Shown here in pieces: positions 25,708 through 35,847 of a stretch of 64,000 nt of DNA (its first letter is position 1; every line of letters starts with the position of its first letter). The position numbers and the translations under genes were made by a program. Below the pieces are notes generated by a model. The model did not search any database, had not been told where the DNA came from, and saw only the letters and a list, made by a program, of their open reading frames with translations. The DNA comes from Halorubrum ruber (GTDB taxonomy: Archaea; Halobacteriota; Halobacteria; Halobacteriales; Haloferacaceae). The stretch spans positions 434,001 to 498,000 of the forward strand of contig NZ_CP073695.1 in NCBI RefSeq assembly GCF_018228765.1. Direction: 5' to 3'.

Positions 25708-26538
25708 CTACTCTCGGTCTTCTCGCGCCCGGTAGTCCGGGAGCGTGTCATCTTGCATCACCGCGCCGCGGCCGCCGTCGACGAGCAGCGCGGCCCCCGT
25801 GACGAACGAGGCGTCCTCGCTCGCGAGGAAGGAGACGGCGCCGGCGACGTCGGCGGGCGTCCCGATCCGCCCGGTCGGGTGGATCGACTCGACCTCCTCG
25901 AACCGCCCCTCCGAGAGCTCCTCGCGGGTCCGTTCGATCTCCACCCAGCCGGGGACGACCGTGTTCACCCGGACGCGGGGGCCGAAGTCGACCGCGAGCG
26001 ACCGCGTCATCCCGTTTATCCCCGCCTTCACGGCGTTGTACGGGAAGTGCGCCGGCATCGTCGCGTACGCGTGGTTCGACGAGACGTTCACGATCGCGCC
26101 GCGGTCCATGTGTTCGAGGGCGGCCCGCGCGGCGAGCCAGTACGCCCGGAAGTCCGTCTCGACGACGAACGCCCAGTCGTCGAGCGTCGCGTCGTCGGCG
26201 GCCGTCTCCGTCTGGACGCCCGCGTTGTTCACGAGCACGTCGACCGAGCCGTAGCGCTCGGCCGCCGCCTCCGCCAGCGCGGCCACGTCGTCCGGGTCGC
26301 GCATGTCGGCGCGGACGAACGTCGCGTCTCCTTCCGCACCCCCCGCCGCGATCCGCTCGGCGACGGCCTCCCCCGCCTCCTCGGAGCGCCCGCTGACCAC
26401 GACGTTCGCCCCCTCGGCGGCGAGCCGCTCCGCGATCCCGGCGCCGATCCCCCGCGTCGACCCGGTGACGATCGCGGTCTCACCGGCGAACCGCCCGGGG
26501 ACCGCGCCCTCGGTCGGCGACTCGCGTCGGCGGGTCAT
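25708..26538 (-). CDS. SDR-family NAD(P)-dependent dehydrogenase
   Basis: 276 aa. TAIVTGSTRGIGAGIAERLA (cofactor-binding glycine motif), DVLVNNAGVQTE, NVSSNHAYATMPAHFPYNAV (catalytic Ser and Tyr with Lys in YNAVK) and the VNTVVPGWVEIERTREEL loop are all present. This is a classical SDR of the FabG/glucose-dehydrogenase subgroup. It follows the sugar-acid dehydratase gene by 40 bp in the same direction, so it probably acts on a sugar or sugar acid; the specific reaction is not known. Confidence 0.85.
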   Translation of the reverse strand: MTRRRESPTEGAVPGRFAGETAIVTGSTRGIGAGIAERLAAEGANVVVSGRSEEAGEAVAERIAAGGAEGDATFVRADMRDPDDVAALAEAAAERYGSVDVLVNNAGVQTETAADDATLDDWAFVVETDFRAYWLAARAALEHMDRGAIVNVSSNHAYATMPAHFPYNAVKAGINGMTRSLAVDFGPRVRVNTVVPGWVEIERTREELSEGRFEEVESIHPTGRIGTPADVAGAVSFLASEDASFVTGAALLVDGGRGAVMQDDTLPDYRAREDRE

Positions 26539-26578
26539 CGGTCGCCCTCCAGTCGTCGAAATTCGGTCGCCATCGGGA

Positions 26579-27730
26579 TCACCACTCTGCGACGGAGCCG
26601 TCGTCGTGGCGCCAGACGGGGTTGTGCCAGTCGACGTCCTCCTCGGCCTGCTCGCGGACGTGTTCCTCGTCTATCTCGATCCCTAACCCGTCGCCGTCGG
26701 GAACCTCGACGAACCCGTCGCGGTACTCGAACACCGACGGGTCGGCGAGGTAGTCTAGCACGTCGCTCGTCTCGTTGTAGTGGATGTCGAGCGACTGCTC
26801 CTGGATGAGCGCGTTCGGCGTACAGGCGTCGACCTGAATGCAGGAGGCGAGCGCGATCGGCCCGAGCGGGCAGTGCGGGGCGACCGACACGTCGTACGCC
26901 TCCGCCATCGACGCGATCTTCTTCAGCTCGGTGATCCCGCCGGCGTGGGAGACGTCCGGCTGGATCAGGTCCACCGCGTCCGCCTCTAACACCTCCTTGA
27001 AATCCCACCGCGAGTACATCCGCTCGCCGGTCGCGATCGGGATCGTCGTCGACGCCCGGATCGCCGGGAGCGCGTCGTTGTTCTCGGGGAGCACCGGCTC
27101 CTCGATGAACATTGGGTCGTACGGTTCGAGCGCCGCCGCGAGCCGGCGGGCCATCGGCTTGGCCACCCGGCCGTGGAAGTCGACGCCGACGTCGACCTCG
27201 TCGCCGACCGCCTCCCGGACGGCCGCGATCCGCTCGGCCGCGGCGTCGACCGCGGCCGGCGAGTCGATCGACTCCAACTCCGCGGTAGCGTTCATCTTCA
27301 GCGCCGAGAAGCCGGCGTCGACCTTCTCGCGCGCGGCCTCGCCCACGTCCGCCGGGCGGTCGCCGCCGATCCACTGATAGACGCGGACCCGGTCGCGCGC
27401 GCGACCGCCGAGCAGCTCGTGGACGGGCGCGCCGAACTGCTTCCCCTTGAGGTCCCACAGCGTCTGGTCGATGCCGGCGATGGCGCTCATCAGCACCGGA
27501 CCGCCGCGGTAGAAGCCGCCGCGGTACATCGTCTGCCAGTGGTCTTCGATCCGCGTCGGGTCCTCGCCGAGCAGGTAGTTGTCGAGCAGCTCCTCGACCG
27601 CCGCGGCGACCGTCTTGGCGCGGCCCTCCACGACGGGCTCCCCCCAGCCGACCCTCCCGTCGCTCGTCGTGAGTTTCAGGAACAGCCAGCGGGGCGGCAC
27701 TTCGAACAGCTCGTAGTCGGTGATGTACAT
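26579..27730 (-). CDS. dgoD: Enolase-superfamily sugar-acid dehydratase (D-galactonate/D-gluconate dehydratase)
   Basis: 383 aa. The family-specific MYRGGFYRGGPVLMSAIAGI and DQTLWDLKGKQFGAPVHELL, catalytic KMNA (Lys/Asn region near 165), VDFHGRV, the metal ligands FIEEPVLPEN and ATGERMYSRWDF, and VAPHCPLGPIALAS (catalytic His) all match galactonate dehydratase-type proteins. It makes 2-keto-3-deoxy acids, the substrate of kdgK. In Haloferax a protein of this class acts on gluconate, so the symbol is by family, not by proven substrate. It is first in an operon with the SDR gene. The IS1341-type element ends 10 bp upstream of its ATG, so its native promoter is gone or displaced. Confidence 0.82.
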   Translation of the reverse strand: MYITDYELFEVPPRWLFLKLTTSDGRVGWGEPVVEGRAKTVAAAVEELLDNYLLGEDPTRIEDHWQTMYRGGFYRGGPVLMSAIAGIDQTLWDLKGKQFGAPVHELLGGRARDRVRVYQWIGGDRPADVGEAAREKVDAGFSALKMNATAELESIDSPAAVDAAAERIAAVREAVGDEVDVGVDFHGRVAKPMARRLAAALEPYDPMFIEEPVLPENNDALPAIRASTTIPIATGERMYSRWDFKEVLEADAVDLIQPDVSHAGGITELKKIASMAEAYDVSVAPHCPLGPIALASCIQVDACTPNALIQEQSLDIHYNETSDVLDYLADPSVFEYRDGFVEVPDGDGLGIEIDEEHVREQAEEDVDWHNPVWRHDDGSVAEW

Positions 27731-27740
27731 GGTGAGTTGG

Positions 27741-29061
<1,321 letters not shown>

Positions 29062-29387
29062 ATGTATTTGTTGGAATATCGGGCGCGCTATGGTCGGTGG
29101 GTTTTGTCACCGAGTGTCGGATTCATCCCCACCCTGAAGGGCAGGGCTTTCTCCTTGTACTTCCGTAACTCCAAACCGGTCCGCCGGTCGCGGGACTCGC
29201 GCCCCTCGGTCGCCGCGGGTCGCGCGCCGTCTGTCGCCACGGATCGCGCGCCGTCTGTCGCCGTCCGTCACCGCCCGCGTTCGATCCGGACCGGTCCGTC
29301 GCCACGGTCGTACTTGCCCGTCCGTCTCTTAAATAGCGGGTGTGTGCGACCGCGCCGCGGGCGTCCCCACACGGCCGCGACACACCT

Positions 29388-29396
29388 CGATTTAAG
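29388..29396 (+). promoter_or_regulatory. TATA box of kdgA
   Basis: cgatttaag stands 25-32 bp before ATG 29421, giving a leaderless transcript. The remaining sequence between the IS left end (about 29160) and this box (about 230 bp) has only GC-rich imperfect direct repeats (gcgccgtctgtcgcc twice near 29226-29262) and no gene. Confidence 0.55.
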
Positions 29397-29420
29397 CCCC
29401 CGCGACGAGCAGGACCACGC

Positions 29421-30059
29421 ATGCGAACCGACCGACTCGACCGGATCACGGACGGCGGCGTGATCGCGATCCTCCGCGGCGTGGGGCGAGACGACGCCGT
29501 GGCGGTCGCGGACGCGGTCGTCGACGCCGGCGTGACGGCGCTGGAGGTGACGGCGGACACGCCGAACGCGATGGCCTCTATCGAGGCGATAGCCGAACGC
29601 ACCGACGACGCCGTCGTTGGCGCCGGCACCGTCCTCGACGCGGAGACCGCTCGCGCGGCGCAGCTCGCGGGCGCCGAGTTCCTCGTGACGCCGACGGTGA
29701 ACCGGGACGTGATCCGGACGGCGAACCGGTACGGGACGCCGGTCGTCGTCGGCGCGTACACGCCGACCGAGGCAATCGAGGCCTACGAGGCGGGCGCCGA
29801 CGCGGTGAAGGTGTTCCCCGCGAAGACCGGCGGCCCGGACCACGTCGCGGCGATCGGCGGCCCGCTCCCGCAGGTCCCGCTCGTGCCGACCGGCGGCGTC
29901 GGCGCCGACAACGCGGGCGAGTACGTCCGGGCGGGCGCGGTCGCGGTCGGCGTCGGGAGTTCGATCGTCGACGGCGAGGCGGTCGCCGACGGCGACTTCG
30001 ACGTGATCCGGGAAAACGCGCGCGCGGTCATCGAAGCCGTCGCTGCGGCTCGGGAGTGA
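29421..30059 (+). CDS. kdgA: KDPG/KHG aldolase (Eda type)
   Basis: 212 aa. TDGGVIAILRGVGRDDAVAV, VTALEVTADTPNAMASI (Glu of the active site), GAGTVLDAETARAAQLAGAE, VVVGAYTPTEAIEA, GADAVKVFPAKTGG (Schiff-base Lys) and LVPTGGVGADNAGEYVRAGA are the usual Eda motifs in order. It splits KDPG to pyruvate and glyceraldehyde 3-phosphate, the last step of the pathway served by kdgK and the dehydratase. Start chosen at 29421 from the TATA box spacing. Confidence 0.88.
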   Translation: MRTDRLDRITDGGVIAILRGVGRDDAVAVADAVVDAGVTALEVTADTPNAMASIEAIAERTDDAVVGAGTVLDAETARAAQLAGAEFLVTPTVNRDVIRTANRYGTPVVVGAYTPTEAIEAYEAGADAVKVFPAKTGGPDHVAAIGGPLPQVPLVPTGGVGADNAGEYVRAGAVAVGVGSSIVDGEAVADGDFDVIRENARAVIEAVAAARE

Positions 30060-30104
30060 CCGCTCACCGCTCCGATCCGGCGTCGCCGCCGAACCCGAGG
30101 CCCG

Positions 30105-30260
30105 CTACCGCGCGGGCGACCGAGTCTCGTCGGCGGCGTCGGCGGAGGGGGAGCGAACCGCGTCCCACCCGCTGATACAGGCCTCACACAGGTAGTACGC
30201 GAAGCCGTCAACGTCCCGGTGCGCGAGCGGAGCGTCGACGCCGCACTTTTCGCAGTTCAT
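30105..30260 (-). CDS. Small zinc-finger protein
   Basis: 51 aa from ATG 30260 (MNCEKCGVDAPLAHRDVDGF). Two CxxC pairs, CEKCG and CEACISGW, with an intervening aromatic YYLC, form one zinc ribbon. Haloarchaea carry many such microproteins, often of regulatory function. No partner is evident; it is convergent with kdgA. Confidence 0.65.
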   Translation of the reverse strand: MNCEKCGVDAPLAHRDVDGFAYYLCEACISGWDAVRSPSADAADETRSPAR

Positions 30261-30557
30261 GGCCAGCGAGTGCGCTATGATGGATATATGTCTTCTGTTC
30301 GCGACCAGATCTGTGATAATTCGTGACAGAAGCGACCGAACAGACGTTTGTCGTCCGCGTGTTCGGCTCATCTCGGTATCTCCCCTCACAGTTCGTCGAT
30401 ACCGAACTCTGATCGCCGGCCCGCGACCCGCGGTTCGCGGTCGCGTTCGAGGACCGTCACGGGCTGGGGGCGCAGTCCGTCTTCTGTCGGACCGTGACAG
30501 ATCGACGCGAAGAAAGAAACCCGGCGCGCTGTGGTCGGCGTTCCCGACCGGTCGGGT
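30261..30557. other. Gene-free stretch
   Basis: About 297 bp between the zinc-finger gene's start and the end of the cohesin-domain gene. Apart from AT-rich bases near 30280-30320 (gatggatatatgtctt), which include the likely promoter of the zinc-finger gene, I see nothing in it. Confidence 0.5.
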
Positions 30558-31307
30558 TCAGAGGCGCTTTCCGAGGAAGACGCCGCCGGCGACGGCGCTC
30601 CCGAGCGCCGCGGCGCCGCCGGCGACCACGACGAGATTCACGTCGCCGAGCAGTCCGCCACTGTTGCCGCCGTTGCCGGTGGTTTCGCTGCCGTCGCTCG
30701 CGCCCTGTTGGCCGTCGTTGTTGGCGACGACGTCGCCGGCCGCGACGTCGACTTGCCCGCCGACAAGCGCCACGTCGACGCTGGCGCGGTCGGCATCGTT
30801 GACGGCCGTGTCCTCGCCCACGAAGGACAGATCCGTCGAGTCGCCGTCGTCGCCGACGGCGGTGACTCGGAGCCGAGCCAGTACCGGTTCGTCGACGCCC
30901 TCGGTACCGGACTGCGTGAAGACGACCCACCCCTCGTCGTTGTTCACGTTCACAACGGGGTCGTCGAAGTCGTCGCTCCCAACGACGCCCTCGACTTGGA
31001 CGACGGACGAGTCGAAGGTCACGTTGGTCTGATAGCCGGCGACGTTGCTGGCGTCGGTCGACACCCGAACCACGGCGGTGTCGTTCGGGTTGACTGTCGT
31101 CGATCCGAGCCGGAGCTGCGGGGCGTCGGACTGCTGTGCGTACTGCTGGGAGAGGAGGGCATTGTCGCTCGCGGTCGTACCGGCCTTGTCGGTCACCACG
31201 GGGGTCCCGTCGGCGGTGGCGGCGGCCGCTACGGGCGCGGCGACGGGGGCCAACGCCAGCGCGAGCACGAGTGCGAGCGCGGCGGCGTGTCTGGTGTCAT
31301 CGAACAT
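30558..31307 (-). CDS. Membrane-anchored cohesin-domain surface protein
   Basis: 249 aa. A signal peptide (AALALVLALALAPVAAPVAA) is followed by a cohesin-like beta-sandwich (LRLGSTTVNPNDTAVVRVST, ASNVAGYQTNVTFDSSVVQV, DDPVVNVNNDEGWVVFTQSG, DEPVLARLRVTAV). A Gly/Asn/Ser-rich linker and a C-terminal transmembrane helix (NLVVVAGGAAALGSAVAGGV) with a KRL tail complete it. It should be anchored at the cell surface with the cohesin outside. The next gene upstream encodes a protease with a dockerin, so this protein may hold that enzyme at the envelope; the pairing is inferred. Confidence 0.75.
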   Translation of the reverse strand: MFDDTRHAAALALVLALALAPVAAPVAAAATADGTPVVTDKAGTTASDNALLSQQYAQQSDAPQLRLGSTTVNPNDTAVVRVSTDASNVAGYQTNVTFDSSVVQVEGVVGSDDFDDPVVNVNNDEGWVVFTQSGTEGVDEPVLARLRVTAVGDDGDSTDLSFVGEDTAVNDADRASVDVALVGGQVDVAAGDVVANNDGQQGASDGSETTGNGGNSGGLLGDVNLVVVAGGAAALGSAVAGGVFLGKRL

Positions 31308-31401
31308 ACGTTATCTGTGTGTAAGGATCCGTGTTAATCATTTCGCGCGTTCTGCGGTACGAAAAATTGTGGCGGCTGTGGTTGACGGGTGGTTCGACCG
31401 G

Positions 31402-34400
31402 TCAGAGCGCGGGTGCGCTCGGCGTGGCGGTCGATTCGACGCTCGGAGCGGTGACCGAGGACTGGGTGTCCGCGGCGTTCATCTCCGGCGGTTCCTCGAT
31501 GCCGGCGACGATCTGCAGGATGTAGGTCACGTCAGCGGACGTGATCTGTCCGTCCTGGTTGACGTCACCGAGCATCTCGATCTGGTCGTCCGGAACCTCG
31601 GTCGGCAGGCCGGCGATGTAGCGCTGGACGATGACCGCGTCACCGGCGGTGATCTCGCCATCGGCGTTCACGTCGCCGAGCTGGCCGTCGAGGACCGTGA
31701 CGTGGCCGTTGTCCCAGTTGGTGAGGTAGGAGTCACCGTCGGGGCCGAAGACCGCGGACTCGGAGCCGACGAGGCTGACTTCGGCCTCCTCGCCGTTATC
31801 CATGTCGACGACCTCGAACTCGATGGAGGCCATCTCGGGCGCGTCGGCGCCCTCCGCCTGCGCCTGCGTGAGGAACAGCACGCCGTTCTCGTTGTCAACC
31901 TCCATCACGGGGTCAGCCATGTCCTCGCCGGAGACGTCCTCGACTTGGAGCTTCTCTGGATCGAACTCGATCGTCGCCTCGTAGCCGGAGACGTTGCTGA
32001 CGTCCGTCTGGAGCGTCACTTCGGCGTTGCTACCGGGCGAGACCGTCGTCTCGGTCACTTCGACCGTGCCGGCGGGCTCCGGCGGGTTCGCCGCGACCTC
32101 GACCATGTTCGCGAGGATGGTGTTCGCCTCTTCGGTAAACTCGTCACCGTTGACGAATAGCGTGCTACCGAGGCCGGCACCGAGGACGTCCCACCGCTCC
32201 TCGCTGACTGCGGCGCCGCTACCGGGGACGGTGTCGCCGTCGAACTGGGCGTCGGCGAGCACGGTCCCTTCGGCACCGTTGAAGTACGACACGTCGATGC
32301 CCGTGTGGATCTGGACAGTGTCGCTGTCGATGCCGTCGAAGACCGGGTGGTCGGTCGCGATGTTCGTGTACGACGACTCGTCGCCGAGGTCGTCGTCGAC
32401 TTCGGCGGGCGCACCGATGGCGCTCGAGCGCGCCTCGATACCGTTGGAGTCGCTACCCCACTGGTCGAGGTAGACCGTGCCAACCCCGACGCTGGCGGTC
32501 GCGTCCGCGAACGCCTCGGCGTTCTCTTCGTCGATTTGCTGGACGACGAACGCATCGTACTCGCCGGTCGAGTCGATGGCGGTGTCGGCGTCGATGACTG
32601 TCAGCTCGTAGCTCGCCGGGAGCTGGCTGGCGGCGCGGCTCGCGACGTCAGAGCCGTACTCGCCGTCGTCATCGACGACGCCGACCTGCGTGAACTCGGC
32701 GAAGACCTCGGTCGGGCCCGTGGTGACTTCGAGACTGTCACCGGCGCCCTCGAAGGTGTGAACCACCGAGAGGTCGCCGCTGGAGCCGTCGGCCGTCTCG
32801 ACGGTCACGGTCGCCATGCCGCTGTAGTCGCCGAGGTCGACCGGTTCACCGAGCGCGATCTCGTTCCCGTTCAGGTACACCGTGGCGTTCTCGGCACTGA
32901 AGCCGTCGCCGAGTTCCGCGGTGTACGTCTCGAGGTTCGCGACCTGTACCGTCGCGGAGACGTTCTGGCCGCCTTCGACGGCGCTCGCCTGGCCGGACTC
33001 GAGCGAGACGCCGAGTGCGGGACCGAGGCTGAAGTTCGCGGTGACGGTCTCGTTATCACCGACTTCGACCGTCTGGCTCGAACTCTCCGCGCCGAACGCG
33101 TCGGCGGTAACGGTGACATTGCCGGTCTCGGCGAGCACCGTGTACTCACCGTCCTCGTTCGTGGTCGCTTCGAAGCCTTGGTCGGTGGAGACGGACGCGC
33201 CCCCGATGGCCGAACCGTCTTCGTCCGTCACCGTGCCGGTAATCTCCTGTTCGAGCGCGACCATGTCGGTCGCCTCCTTGATGTCGATAATCCCGTCACC
33301 GTACCGGGTCGGGTCGGGATCCTCCGTCGGCGCCCAGGCCGTCTCCGTGAGCGCCTCCGTAGCGGTGGACTTGTCGATGTCGCCGGCCGCGGAGAGCATC
33401 AGGGCGTACGCGCCGCTGATGTGCGGGGCGGCCATCGACGTGCCGGAGAGCTCTTGGTAGCCGCCGCCGGGCTGGGCGCTTTTCACCGCGACGCCGGGCG
33501 CGGCGTAGTCGGGCACGATGTAGGTGTCCGGCCAGTCGCTCGGGGCGGCGTCGCCCCAGTCAGCCTCGGTGTCGACTTCCTCACCGCTGGAGAACGAGGC
33601 GATGCCGCCGTCCTCGTTGCTGGCGCCCGCGGCGATGCTCTCGTAGACGTTCCCCGGGCTCCCGGAGCTACCCTCGTAGCTGTTGCCCGCGGACGCGACC
33701 AGCACTTTACCAGCCGCCTCGATGTTCTGCGTCGGCTCGATCATCTCGGTGAAGTAGCCTTCCGCACCCAGGCTCATCGAGACGACGTCGACGCCGGACT
33801 CGTTGGCGGCCCACTCCATCCCGCTGGCGACCTGCGCGAAGCTCCCGCTCCCGCCCGGGATGACAAGACCGTGGTAGAGCTCCGCATCGGGCGCGACGCC
33901 GATGTACTCGCCGCTGGCGTTGCCGCCGACGACGGTCCCGGAAACGTGGGTTCCGTGGTCGCTGCTGTCGTACGGGTCCACGTTCTCGACGCCGTCCTCG
34001 GTCGCCTCGACGAAGTTATCGGGGTCGATGTTGATGTCCGGATGATCGGGATCGACGCCCGTGTCGAGCACGGCGACGCCGACGCCCTCACCCTGAGTGT
34101 CGTACTCGTCCCAGACCTCGGTCGCGTTGATCTGATCGAGGCCGTAAGTGGTGTTGTAGCTCGCGGACCGGACATCGTCGGCGCTCGCGCGCTCCTGCTG
34201 GAGGTTCTCCGGAACCGTCAGCTCGAAGTTCGCGTGTGCGCGGTCGACGCCTTTGATCTCGGTGACGCGCTCGATGTTCACCTCGTCCGTATCGACCTCG
34301 GCGAGCACCGCGTTCGCGATCCAGAACCGCTCGACGGTCTCGATTCCCTCCGTACTACCCGCGTACCGGAGGAAGTTCTGCTGGGTGGCCGCCGAGTGCT

Positions 34401-34698
34401 GTTTCATCGACCGGATGGCTGCTTGTCCCGTCACGCCCTGGAGGGACGCGCGGTCGATCTCGTCGAAGCGGAAAATCACTTCGACGGTACCGTCAGCCTC
34501 CTGGAGGGCCGGGTCGACGTCACCCTGTGTCCCGAACTCTACTGGAGCTCCGGGGTTCTGGATGCCGTCGCCGAACGATGCCGTATCAGTTGCCGCGTCT
34601 GTTCCCCCGCTCCCCGGTGCTACCCCGGCCGCGCCTCCAACAGGCGCGAGCAGGAGTATCACCGCGAATACCGTGGCGAATATTACGTTACGTGACAT
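31402..34698 (-). CDS. Secreted subtilisin-like protease with cohesin and dockerin modules
   Basis: 1098 aa. A signal peptide (1-24) and an inhibitor-like propeptide (about 60-160) precede a peptidase S8 domain with the triad Asp212 (AVLDTGVDPDHPD), His248 (SSDHGTHVSGT) and Ser421 (SGTSMAAPHISGA), and oxyanion Asn339 (ASAGNS). Next are a carboxypeptidase-regulatory-like domain (about 485-555), a ThuA/glutamine-amidotransferase-like region (about 640-830), a cohesin-like domain (about 845-975) and a type I dockerin with two calcium loops, GDVNADGEITAGDAVIVQRY and GDVNQDGQITSADVTYIL. Multi-domain extracellular proteases of this kind are known in haloarchaea. The neighbouring membrane protein has a matching cohesin. 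Confidence 0.88.
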   Translation of the reverse strand: MSRNVIFATVFAVILLLAPVGGAAGVAPGSGGTDAATDTASFGDGIQNPGAPVEFGTQGDVDPALQEADGTVEVIFRFDEIDRASLQGVTGQAAIRSMKQHSAATQQNFLRYAGSTEGIETVERFWIANAVLAEVDTDEVNIERVTEIKGVDRAHANFELTVPENLQQERASADDVRSASYNTTYGLDQINATEVWDEYDTQGEGVGVAVLDTGVDPDHPDINIDPDNFVEATEDGVENVDPYDSSDHGTHVSGTVVGGNASGEYIGVAPDAELYHGLVIPGGSGSFAQVASGMEWAANESGVDVVSMSLGAEGYFTEMIEPTQNIEAAGKVLVASAGNSYEGSSGSPGNVYESIAAGASNEDGGIASFSSGEEVDTEADWGDAAPSDWPDTYIVPDYAAPGVAVKSAQPGGGYQELSGTSMAAPHISGAYALMLSAAGDIDKSTATEALTETAWAPTEDPDPTRYGDGIIDIKEATDMVALEQEITGTVTDEDGSAIGGASVSTDQGFEATTNEDGEYTVLAETGNVTVTADAFGAESSSQTVEVGDNETVTANFSLGPALGVSLESGQASAVEGGQNVSATVQVANLETYTAELGDGFSAENATVYLNGNEIALGEPVDLGDYSGMATVTVETADGSSGDLSVVHTFEGAGDSLEVTTGPTEVFAEFTQVGVVDDDGEYGSDVASRAASQLPASYELTVIDADTAIDSTGEYDAFVVQQIDEENAEAFADATASVGVGTVYLDQWGSDSNGIEARSSAIGAPAEVDDDLGDESSYTNIATDHPVFDGIDSDTVQIHTGIDVSYFNGAEGTVLADAQFDGDTVPGSGAAVSEERWDVLGAGLGSTLFVNGDEFTEEANTILANMVEVAANPPEPAGTVEVTETTVSPGSNAEVTLQTDVSNVSGYEATIEFDPEKLQVEDVSGEDMADPVMEVDNENGVLFLTQAQAEGADAPEMASIEFEVVDMDNGEEAEVSLVGSESAVFGPDGDSYLTNWDNGHVTVLDGQLGDVNADGEITAGDAVIVQRYIAGLPTEVPDDQIEMLGDVNQDGQITSADVTYILQIVAGIEEPPEMNAADTQSSVTAPSVESTATPSAPAL

Positions 34699-35111
34699 TC
34701 GGTGCGCGCGGCGGTACCACGCACCTCGAGGCCACAGCCCATCGGGGCATAGTTAGTAGACAGAATATGATCACCTTAATGACCGCATTTGGGGGGTTTC
34801 GTTCCTATGTAGCCCCATAATCTGTGGAATATGGCGGTAAAAGGATACCACAACGGATGTCTATGGAACGCGCAGCAGCTCACTTCGTTCCGAGTATTTG
34901 GTGTGAATTTTTCCGTTGCGAGAGCGCAGTCAACTGCCGCAGATCGCGCAAGTGAAAGAATACGTACACCAGTGTACGAAGTCATCCATGAATGTTATTT
35001 TCAACTTGTAAGAATGGAGAATGAGCCGATGAATAGCAGAAAATATATAGATACTGTCAATTGAAAAGTTTTAGTTGTTATACATATATTTGGAGATACG
35101 GAGGGAGCGGT
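34699..35111. other. AT-richer intergenic region with divergent promoters
   Basis: About 410 bp upstream of both the protease gene and the regulator at 35112. It is visibly lower in GC than the flanks. It holds a TATA-like tatacatatat at 35078-35088 serving the regulator. Open frames here (for example 34831-35064) have no codon bias or family signal. I see no repeat. Confidence 0.5.
35080..35090 (+). promoter_or_regulatory. TATA box for the 35112 gene
   Basis: The acatatattt tract centred near 35085 is 27 bp before GTG 35112, which fixes that codon as the probable leaderless start. Confidence 0.55.
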
Positions 35112-35717
35112 GTGAACACTACACAAGTACGTACGGACGATGGCGACGAAGAGACGGCCACGCCCTGCGGCGGCGTGACCGTACTCTGCGAACGGCTCGA
35201 TGAGGGCACGAGAAACCCGGACGACCTCAATCTCATCTACGACGTCCTCAGCAACTACCGTCGACGGCAGATGCTTCAACTCCTCGGAGCCGAGTCCAAC
35301 AACTCGGCGACGATACCCGATCTCGCATCTACTATCGCCGCGTGGGAGATAGATGTCGACGACCCCGACGCAGTCAGCTACGACGACCGAAAGTCGGTAC
35401 AGTCGACTATCTATCAGCACCACGCGCCCAAGATGGCCGACGCCGGTCTCGTCGAGTTCGACAAGCGGACCAGCCGCCTAGAACTCACCGACCGCGCGAA
35501 CCGTCTCGGACTCGGCGGAGACGACGCTGACGTCGACGGCTCGGCGGGTGACGAGAGGAAGTGGATGTCTTCAGACGCGGCCGCCGTCACCGGTGTCCTA
35601 GCGGTGGCCGTCAGCGTCGCCGCGACGGCGACTGTCGCCGGTTCCCCGACCGCGTTCGTGGTCCTCGCAACCTCCATCGTGACCGGAGTGGTCACTTGGA
35701 ATCGTTCCGGCCGGTAG
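35112..35717 (+). CDS. Winged-helix membrane protein (haloarchaeal DUF7344-like regulator)
   Basis: 201 aa from GTG 35112 (VNTTQVRTDDGDEETATPCG). A winged helix fills residues 45-145: LIYDVLSNYRRRQMLQLLGA, then SVQSTIYQHHAPKMADAGLV and EFDKRTSRLELTDR. Two hydrophobic segments at the C-terminus (AAAVTGVLAVAVSVAATATV and TAFVVLATSIVTGVVTW) should anchor it in the membrane. Haloarchaea have many such regulators, often next to surface-protein genes. Divergent placement from the protease suggests it may regulate it. Confidence 0.75.
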   Translation: MNTTQVRTDDGDEETATPCGGVTVLCERLDEGTRNPDDLNLIYDVLSNYRRRQMLQLLGAESNNSATIPDLASTIAAWEIDVDDPDAVSYDDRKSVQSTIYQHHAPKMADAGLVEFDKRTSRLELTDRANRLGLGGDDADVDGSAGDERKWMSSDAAAVTGVLAVAVSVAATATVAGSPTAFVVLATSIVTGVVTWNRSGR

Positions 35718-35847
35718 TCGTCGTCTCGGTCGACTCGGTCAGACCGTCGACGGCGAGCCGCTGTCTTAGCCTCGGCAGTCGTCGCGCTAGAATGCGGTCG
35801 ACCCGGACGATTCCGTCACTGCGGCCTGTCCGTCCGACGCTCGGCGT

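Noticed and set aside
32305-34695. 796-codon plus-strand frame opposite the protease
   Set aside because: It is a GC-driven shadow of the protease gene: no domain signature, Arg/Val/Asp-rich composition, and the opposite strand has a complete S8 protease.
34831-35064. 77-codon ORF between the protease and the winged-helix regulator
   Set aside because: It lies in the AT-richer promoter region, lacks haloarchaeal acidic composition, and overlaps the regulator's TATA region.
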